Positions 56,216 to 64,000 of a stretch of 64,000 nucleotides of DNA are shown here, one piece after another; the first letter of the stretch is position 1, and each line of letters opens with the position of its first letter. The notes under the pieces were generated by a model. The model worked only from the letters and a program-made list of their open reading frames with translations, ran no database searches and was not told the DNA's origin. Source of the DNA: Branchiostoma floridae (lineage: Eukaryota; Chordata; Leptocardii; Amphioxiformes; Branchiostomatidae); contig NC_049995.1 of the NCBI RefSeq assembly GCF_000003815.2, positions 18,830,783 through 18,894,782 of the forward strand, given 5' to 3'. Both the position numbers and the translations under genes were made by a program.

Positions 56216-56685
56216 AGTACTCGGAAATTTGCAAACAATTACGGTACAAGTTCCAACTGGGTCTAGCGTCTAGCGTAGATTGAATGTTTCTCAGTCGCCA
56301 GGAGTTAACGTTGGTAATTTAATGTGATTACAGTGAATAGTCCCCTTATCAGATTATCACAAAGAACACTTGGATAATTTGGTAAAATGTCTGAACTGCG
56401 CATGTGCGGGGTCAAAGGTGAAGGCCCCTGAGTCCCTGACTTGTACTCAGGATTTCTTACGTAGACACATGTCTAGAGATGCTTCCTTATTGTTCGGGGT
56501 TCTTTAACTTTGACGTATTGACCACGATACATCTCACTGTGAATACACATTTTAAAATAAAGGAATTTCTAATTCTTTAACCTGCTGTCCTGCGTAAATC
56601 GTTACAAAAGTACAAGGCTTTCATCCTGTAGCATACATGGTGTCTGGAATAGGATGGGTTCAGTGACGTTTCGTCTGTTTTCAGG

Positions 56686-59600
56686 ATGGCAGGTCCGGTC
56701 AGAGAAAGAGTCACAGATGCCGACAGGCGCCATTTTGATTTTGTGCAAACTTTGCTCCGTATTTCCGATGAACTGACAGAAGAGGAAACAGCAAACATGA
56801 AGGTTTTCTGCCTGCATCTGATTCCTAAGGGCCAACTGGAACAGCTCAGGAGAGCAATGGACGTTTTCGTCAAGCTGATGGAGCTGGACAAAATCGACCA
56901 GGAGAATCTTGACTTTCTCAAAGAGATCTTGGAAAGAATCGGGCGACAGGACCTGATTCGGGATGTTCTGCGGAGGTTCCAGCCGCCTGGCCGAGAGATT
57001 CCGGAAAATCCCGAACTCCAGCCGCCTGGCCGAGACATTCCGGAAAATCCCGAACTCCAGCCGGGGACAAGTCAAGAGGGGGCAAATGCAGAAGGTGAGT
57101 GACATGCGGAAATCACCTAAAACAAAATAAAAATATCTGCACAATCTATCTTGAACTTTATTCGTCCCAAAATTACCTTTTCATAAAAGATATTGTTCAC
57201 TATTTTCAAATCTGTAGAACCCTTTCTGTAGATTTATATTTCATTGGGCATAAACAAATCAATAACTGATGGTTGCAGGAAACGCCTACTTGGTTGTGCA
57301 CGGTGAAGTGCGCATGATCCAGGAAAATCTCGATCGTCTGAGAAACCGCCTAGCAACGTTATCTGGGACCAGGAGGTCACAGGTCAAGTTCAGAGGTTAC
57401 AAGAAGCACAAGAGCATCCTGGTGCACTTCTCCATACCGCGGGAGAACACGGCGGTGCTGAGGCACATGGCGGATCACTCCGACCCGAGACTTGTCTACA
57501 TGGGCGTCAAGTCACTGCAGATCGACGCTGAAGTTCCCATCAAGGTTCAACAGGAGGAGCTTGTGTACGGTGAGTTGAATTTTTTTAATCTTCATATGTA
57601 CTCATCAGCTGTCAGAGTCAGGTTCATCAAAGGATATGGGTTCTACTGTAGCAGCATTAATCATATGCACTAAATGTTCTATTATAGACTTTAAGTTTAT
57701 CAAAGACTATAGATATTAAAGAAAAATAGAATGTCTCCTTGTGACAAAACAGCAGTCGATTCCACAAGAGCACATTCGGACAATTTACCACATGACTGAA
57801 ATTACAAGTCTCAGGTATACAGAGGTTGATCTCAATTATACTTTGATAAACAGATATTTTCGTGATATCATATAAATCCATATATTTTATGATGTCATAT
57901 ATATTTTACTTATGCATTCTAGATGCCAAGAGACAATTGCCTGTTGATGACATCGAGGTGGGATGCAGTACCCGCACCAAACACCAGAGGGCGCCCCAGA
58001 GCTGGACCCGCCTGTCTGCCCTGAACCTGTTCTCGGACGCCATGCCGCTCCATCTGCAGGCAGCCGCGAGTCTGGAGTACCAGGGCTTCTCCTACAGCCT
58101 GGTCCGGGCTCTGGTGCAGAAGGACCGGCTTAGAGAACACCAGATGAGGCAGGCCATCCATAACCTCAGGAACGCAGAGGTGGATTCCAACACGCTCCGT
58201 CAGAAGGCAGAGGTGGATTCCAACACGCTCCGTCAGAAGGCAGAGGTGGATTCCAACACGCTCCGTCAGAAGGCAGAGGTGGATTCCAACACGCTCCGTC
58301 AGAAGGCAGAGGTGGATTCCAACACGCTCCGTCAGAAGGCAGAGGTGGATTCCAACACGATCATGACTTTGCGCTCCAAGCTCGACATTACAGAGAACAG
58401 GCTGAAGGAGGCTCTTGAGACGATCGCAGTTCTTGAAGGAAAGCTGCAGCAGGCTCAAGAATACGCAGAGAAAGCCGCCAAACAGGTGACATCCCACGTG
58501 ACGGAGTACAGGGGAGAGAAGCCACCTGGAAGCTGGCCACAGGAGTACAGGGGAGAGAAGCCGCCTGGAGGCTGGCCACACGAGTACAGGGGAGAGAAGC
58601 CACCTGGAAGCTGGCCACAGGAGTACAGGGGAGAGAAGCCGCCTGGAGGCTGGCCACAGGAGTACAGGGGAGAGAAGCCGCCTGGTGGCTGGCCACAGGA
58701 GTACAGGGGAGAGAAGCCGCCTGGTGGCTGGCCACAGGAGTACAGGGGAGAGAAGCCGCCTGGAGGCTGGCCACAGGAGTACAGGGGAGAGAAGCCGCCT
58801 GGAGGCTGGCCACAGGAGTACAGGGGAGAGAAGCCGCCTGGAGGCTGGCCACAGGAGTACAGGGGAGAGAAGCCGCCTGGTGGCTGGCCACAGGAGTACA
58901 GGGGAAAGAAGCCGCCTGGTGGCTGGCCACAGGAGTACAGGGGAGAGAAGCCGCGTGGGGACTTGTCTGCACAGGTCGAGAAGGCAGATGCAGCTTCACA
59001 AAAACACCTAGTGGGTCCTGTTGATACTACAGGGGGACTTTTATATATAGGCGACAAGCTTGGAGAAGGCCCAACTGTAAAGGAAGAAGACGACAGAACT
59101 TCAACGCAAGACTCTGACAGTGGGGGCGAGGGAAGAGAGGAAGTTCTCAGTACAGCGGCACCTGAGCAAGAGATGCACACAGCGGGGACAGAAGGAGCGG
59201 TATCTGGCCGTATTATCGACAGAAAACAGGATGTGATCACTTTTGGTGGTCGAGGGTCAGAACCTGGGAAGTTCCTGGACCCACGTGGCGTTGTGGTGTC
59301 GCCTAGCAACGAGATATTTGTGGCTGATCACAACAACAGGCGAGTCCAAGTCCACAGTACGGAGGGGGTTTACCTGCGCCACTTCCCAACTTTTGTACCG
59401 GGTACAGGGGATAAGGTCATGTTGCCGCATGATGTTTGTATGGACGGTATCGGCACGCTGTGGGTAGTGGGGCGGGGAGACACAGCTGACCATGTTGTAC
59501 AGTACAGCACGGACGGGACCGCCATGGCGGGGTTTGATCTGGAGAAGAGCATTTATTACCGCGGCATTGCAGTGGACATGCGCACTAACCACATCCTGGT

Positions 59601-60039
59601 GACTGATGCAGACCAAGGTGCAGTTCATGTGTTCCGTCCGGACGGCTCCCTGGTGCGGACAGTCCGGCATCCACGGGGGGAGATGCCACGCCCACGGTTC
59701 ATCACTGCGGACGGGGAAGGGAACATTATAATGTCGGACTGGAACAATAACTATGTCTACGTGTATGACGAGTCCGGGAAGTTCCTGTTCCATTTCGGAG
59801 GTTGGGGAAGTGGTGAAGATCAGCTGGATTATCCCAGCGGCATCTGTACAGACAGCTTGGGGCACATCCTCGTGGCGGACTCTGGGAACGGGAGGGTTCA
59901 GATCTTCACACGTCACGGCGAGTTTGTACGTACCGTCCGTACTGGGTTTGAACCGGAAGGCCTGGCTGTGGGACCGGAAGGGCAGCTGGTTGTTACCAAT
60001 TATTGGGACGATACTGTAACTATATATCCCAACTATTAG
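56686..60039 (+). CDS. DED - central domain - coiled coil - 13-aa repeats - NHL protein, copy 6 (longest)
   Basis: The exons are 56686-57094, 57279-57569 and 57923-60039, giving 938 residues. The DED has RQDL. Exon 2 is 291 bases instead of 303: four codons are missing near its start (GNAYLVVHGE against GNATSNTYVVVHGQ), leaving the frame intact. Exon 3 has the longest coiled-coil expansion of the array (five AEVDSNTLRQK units plus a partial one) and the longest minisatellite (twelve 13-residue units). These are followed by an acidic linker and a full NHL propeller ending TVTIYPNY. Loop residues differ from the other copies (VADHNNRRV, NIIMSDW, LDYPSGIC). It is fully open and the clearest working gene in the window. 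Expected to be cytosolic, as no signal peptide or membrane segment is visible. Confidence 0.9.
58174..58371 (+). repeat. 33-nt coding repeat, five full units plus partial, copy 6
   Basis: Nearly identical 33-base units encode AEVDSNTLRQK. Near-identity between units suggests recent expansion. An 11-residue period suits a hendecad coiled coil. Confidence 0.9.
58504..58971 (+). repeat. 39-nt coding minisatellite, 12 units, copy 6
   Basis: Twelve units with an exact 39-base period. The first three alternate PPGSW/PPGGW, and the last is PRGDLSAQ as in copy 5. Confidence 0.95.
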
Positions 60040-60649
60040 TCAAACAGTACTTCGTAGAAGGGTTTTGTTTCGTTTCAACACAAAAGATTGAACTTACCAT
60101 ATTCTCTTACTAGTCCTTTTGCCTTCTTCGGGAATGGGTGGACGGCGCGTGCGCACTACAGGCTTCGAATGACTTCTTTTGCTCACCCAGAAGGTCACGT
60201 GTTCTGAACAATCGGGGCCTCAGTTGTCCTGAAGCAGATCAGAGGACATTGTTGATACATCTATCTTAAATCCATCTTCATAACGCTTAGAACTTATCAT
60301 AAAATTCCCCGTGACCACATTTTTTTTCATTCGGTCTAAATTAGATTGAAGATTAACGTCACTTCATCATGGATTGTTCATAATATGATGATAAACGCTC
60401 AAGACCATTCGCTTTTCTTTCCACTGTTTCAGAAGAATTTAACACATTCCATGCTTTAGATAAATTTATGCAATTACATTCTAAGAGAAAATAATCATTA
60501 CTGTGTACAAATATAGGTAAATACATTCAAAAAGTGTTAAGGACTTAGAACCAATAGTATGAATCATACGTTAAACTCAATATGTTGATTTATCAATATA
60601 TTTGTACGTGGATTAATTGATTTGTACCCAATTTTGTATTGTATGTATG

Positions 60650-60730
<81 letters not shown>

Positions 60731-60840
60731 CATGCAGTAGATTCTATTGATGTCGCGGCCATTCTGTTGTGTTTATGACTATTGTATGATACGTATGTAG
60801 ATGCTCATAATACATTTAATGTAAATTTTCATCTAACATT
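60040..60840. other. 3' flank of copy 6 (type A) with TA microsatellite
   Basis: Related to 243-800 and 7208-8020. A (TA)n run of about 75 bp lies at 60651-60727. No gene. Confidence 0.55.
60651..60727. repeat. (TA)n microsatellite
   Basis: Alternating TA with a single G interruption near 60671. Confidence 0.95.
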
Positions 60841-60949
60841 CATACAACAGTTGGTTAATCTGTAAATGATGTCTGCTGGACACCAAATATGGACATATTG
60901 GGTTGGTTACAGTGTCAGCAGCAGCAGCAGATACTGAGAGAACAATTAT

Positions 60950-61330
60950 TAATTGATTAATGCTTTGTAAATATATTTGCAAATTGAAGCCTTCAATGGT
61001 CTTGCATGGCCATGGATTCCTTTAACTTTGAGAAGAAGGACTGAAGATCAGGAAAATGGCGGCTTTCTCTCAAACTGTGATGACGTCATGACTTGGCCGA
61101 TGATAACGATTATCTAAAGAGCAGTTTACCGATGATGGTACAGGACACGTGACATGTTTACCTATAACATCAGCGTGTATTATCAGCTAAATAAATAGAT
61201 ACTAAATACAGGCCTGTACACCATGTCTGCGGATTGCACATTTAGTCTGTGGTATTAACGGTTGAGTCTCTTACGAATGGAATTGAATTGGATTCTATGA
61301 GATGATATAATACGTTTTGCACCAATAAAA
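60950..61330. repeat. Intergenic array unit, partial copy
   Basis: Matches 835-1230 (TGATGACGTCATGACTTGG near 61079). It passes into the segmental duplication shared with 42090 onward. Confidence 0.6.
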
Positions 61331-62487
61331 GTCATCCTTGTTTTGTATATAATGATTAGGCTTCTTTCTGGCGAAATCCATGATAAGTTCAAGTATTAAT
61401 TATGGTTTCTATCTCTTCGTAACGCCCTACAACATTCCGGATTAATGATTCACATTCATAGACATAAAAAATCTCGCGGACGCCTGGCTGTAATTTATAA
61501 AACTGCATGCATTCTGTAGACATATGCAATGTACCAAAACGGACTGTGCTTGCAACAACAACCAATGAAGTTGCAAAGAAAAGTTATTATGTATCTAATC
61601 GGCATAGGAGTAATGCGGCATTGTTTCATCATTGGGACAACATTGCAAAACATCATTTGAGACTATGAGGAGTTGAGACACCCTCACAAAGTTTAGCTAA
61701 CGATATAACAAATTGTTCGAATTTTGGTCCTGTTATGATAATATCACGTTATGGTAATAGTGCCGGCATGGACATTATCAGTTATCTGGTCTTTTTCAGG
61801 ATGACCAAATTTAACCTTCCGCCAATCCTCTGGCAATATACATGATTTATTACATACTTGGCATCCCCAATATAAACACATTCAGATCATCTTATGCTAG
61901 AAATCAACTCATGAATTGAACCTCATAATGCCAAAGCGACATAGAATGTTGTATATTCAAGTTAGGGGATAACACTTTCCACACTTACCTTTTCTCATCA
62001 GACGAATAAACTTTCACCAAAATTCCTGGACTATTTCATCTACGGGCATATTGATTGTGACTCGTGCAGCTTGTATCATTCACTAGCAATTTGTATCACT
62101 CCGCGGCACAGAGAACAGGAAAAGCAGAAAGAAATTCTAGGAGTCAGCTCACAAAGGTCTCTCCATTGAATCATATAATCGTGCACCAAGACATCAGAGC
62201 ACAGTAGTTGTTTTGGATCCTTCATGCACTATTGTGCCTCAAGGTAACATGAACAGTGACATTGATGCCTTTCCGCCATGACAGTCGGACCAAAACAACA
62301 CACAGTCTATTCCTCCTTTACCTATTTTCCTCTAAGATAATTACACTACACTAGAGTCCTTTTTACTGGGTGTTTGAACATAAGGTGAATATTTCTCTCT
62401 CTCTCCGTACTGAAGACAGGACATGTAGCCCCATGTTTAGAAAGTTACGAAAATGATCACATCACCCTTTGCACCTGCTGGGTTTCA

Positions 62488-62502
62488 TGACCTTTAGGGT
62501 CA
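62488..62502. promoter_or_regulatory. Everted nuclear-receptor-like site, copy B
   Basis: TGACCT TTA GGGTCA, identical to 43688-43702, although flanking bases differ. Confidence 0.3.
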
Positions 62503-63035
62503 CGCACAGCTCCCCTGCCTTTTATGCGGGATGTGGATAAACAGCCCACCTACTGGTAGTGGAAAAAATACGCTACTAAAGTGAGGACGAACGCAGCCAA
62601 AGGTTTACAGGTATGTTGTGTTGCTATCTAAGAGGTATCTTACCAATTCTGCAGTAAGGTTAAGAAAATAGCATTTGATAGTTGAAACCAAACGGCCATA
62701 ATGTACCAGGGTCCTTCTCTTTCCACTATCACTGGGTATTTGGTCTATCCTAGTACGGAGAGAAACTGACTTTAGAGTTTCTCAAGGATCTATCAAAGTC
62801 TCTCAGAGTCTGTCACATGTTACTATACCCCTTATAACAAATTGTTATGGAAAAATACTTGCTTACTTCTTGAAGCTCAGAACATTAGCATAAACAGACA
62901 TAACTGGCAGGAAAACAGGTATATTCTACATGTATGGTAACCTGTTCTGTAAAAACTGCTGTTACTAGTGTTAGAGGTATTAATATAGGTGTCCATAACG
63001 TGTTATACGGGATGAGCTTTGTGGGTGTTGCAGGA

Positions 63036-63119
63036 ATGACTCCTCTGGTTCTGAATATTTCAGTTTCCCCCAGCGACCCACATTGCTTCGATTGCCTACC
63101 GGGCTATAGTCGCTGTTAG
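63036..63119 (+). CDS. 27-codon micro-ORF, duplication copy B
   Basis: Partner of 44234-44317, with one Ile-to-Val change and four synonymous differences. In this copy the frame is open further upstream (to an ATG at 62934), because the TAG of copy A is TAC here. A TGGGTGTTGCAG acceptor-like sequence precedes the inner ATG. Product unknown. Confidence 0.3.
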   Translation: MTPLVLNISVSPSDPHCFDCLPGYSRC

Positions 63120-63744
63120 TTCGTGAACTCCTACGTTACGCGGTTTAGAAGCACCTTTTTCCTTCAGTAGGGTGTCATATGTTCTAATATTGCAAGGGAG
63201 ACTAAAGTTTACATCAGATCTTAGGGTAACTCTGAACTACAATATTTCCGCAGGTAACCCAAATGCGAATACCGAGTGTTACCTTATCTAGGGTTATTGT
63301 GGTTGAGAAGTCACAGCGATACAGATAGGCACCGTGTGTTTTGTGGGGATGTGACCCTAGAATGACCTCTGTGGCTCAAAAGCAAACAACTTCTCAGTTT
63401 CACCCAGCGTGTAAAAGACACATATCTGACAACAAACACTGCTGGTTAGCAAAATCTGTGTTTAAGAATCACCATGCATGCACTTATATAAGTGGTAATT
63501 ATCGTTGTGCTACGTATCAGCTTTGTCGCGAAGTAACATTATTCCACTGCGCTTGTAAGACTGGGAATATGTGGGGTTACCAGCGTCACGTCCAGGCAGT
63601 GTGCTTTGTTGGCGTTACCTTGCAATACAATTCTGGTTGAAAACGTCTCTATTTCCAAACAACGCTATTCCGTGAACCAAATGTGGATTTAGGCGGTCTA
63701 AAACATGTCCGATGTCGCAATGTTAACCAGAACAAGAGTTAGAC

Positions 63745-63978
63745 TTCGGTCCCAATTGGAAAAATGGGCCCTGCCGAGCGATTCAAGGCTGTTTGTGGCA
63801 CTTTCCGGCGTTACCCCTTAGTGGGATATCCTGCGGCTCCCGTGATATCTTTGAGTAATAATTCCGGCTCAGTAACTTACGGTCGCCAGGACCTATCTGT
63901 GGCTTACAACGAGGGGTGTCCCCAGGATCGGGCAGTCCGCCGGGGCAAATTTGTAGTTTCGGTGCAATTGGGACCGAA
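63745..63978. mobile_element. 234 bp MITE with 14 bp perfect terminal inverted repeats
   Basis: The ends are TTCGGTCCCAATTG (63745-63758) and its exact complement CAATTGGGACCGAA (63965-63978). It interrupts the segmental duplication, since copy A continues past the equivalent point near 45890. No target-site duplication is clear, and no coding frame is present. Confidence 0.75.
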
Positions 63979-64000
63979 TTCTTACGTTGCACCACCGCGT

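Larger units (their letters stand above)
61210..63742. repeat. Segmental duplication, copy B (partner 42090-45890)
   Basis: Same order of landmarks as copy A without its two insertions. It is cut at the right by the MITE at 63745. Confidence 0.75.

Noticed and set aside
51906-58971. CRISPR-like regular repeats
   Set aside because: The 39-nt units are contiguous with no unique spacers, are in frame inside a eukaryotic exon, and vary by codon substitutions. This is a coding minisatellite.
4317-60039. Calling the genes TRIM-NHL (TRIM2/3/32/71-like)
   Set aside because: No RING or B-box cysteine/histidine pattern precedes the coiled coil. The N-terminus is a DED-like helical domain instead.

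Overview
This window looks like animal nuclear DNA. Coding exons are short and separated by introns of about 0.2-0.4 kb with canonical GT/AG borders, and the intergenic DNA is AT-rich and crowded with degenerate repeats and transposon debris. Four assembly gaps are present. The expanded death-effector-domain (DED) genes, NHL propellers and repeat types best fit an invertebrate deuterostome, most likely a lancelet (Branchiostoma). That assignment is inference, because no taxonomic marker gene is present.

The dominant content is a head-to-tail, plus-strand tandem array of one gene family. There are six multi-exon paralogs (about 4.3-7.2, 18.0-22.8, 27.6-30.7, 36.1-39.1, 50.2-53.4 and 56.7-60.0 kb), the 3' end of a seventh at the left edge, and two broken fragments (an NHL piece near 25 kb and a DED piece near 47.2 kb). 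Each gene has three coding exons. Exon 1 encodes an N-terminal DED with an RxDL motif and a proline-rich tail. Exon 2 encodes a domain of about 101 residues that I do not recognise. Exon 3 encodes a conserved helical block, a coiled coil built on an 11-residue repeat, a variable number of 13-residue W/P/G-rich repeats (EYRGEKPPGGWPQ), an acidic linker and a C-terminal NHL beta-propeller of about 270 residues. Copies 1, 4, 5 and 6 are open over their full length (775, 817, 875 and 938 residues). Copy 2 has a transposon-like insertion in exon 2. Copy 3 has a one-base frameshift in exon 3 and a gap.

Between genes the same intergenic unit recurs. It comprises a 3' flank of one of two types, a repeated block of about 1.5 kb, a conserved splice-donor-like site, and then two tandem GC-box/CRE modules upstream of the exon that carries the ATG. 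Unit length varies from 6.5 to 13.7 kb because elements have inserted: a 4.2 kb composite at 8.6-12.8 kb, a 3.1 kb block at 13.1-16.2 kb, a 1 kb element at 31-31.9 kb, and another at 34.8-35.9 kb. The 42.1-45.9 and 61.2-63.7 kb regions are duplicates of each other and carry a conserved 27-codon micro-ORF.

Working model (inference): the proteins are cytosolic sensors or adaptors. The variable NHL propeller face would recognise ligands, the coiled coil and repeat region would set oligomerisation and spacing, and the DED would recruit DED-containing apoptotic or innate-immune partners. Paralogs differ mainly at propeller loop positions and in repeat number, while the framework is almost identical. 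This is the pattern expected of a recognition family evolving by tandem duplication, gene conversion and repeat-length change.
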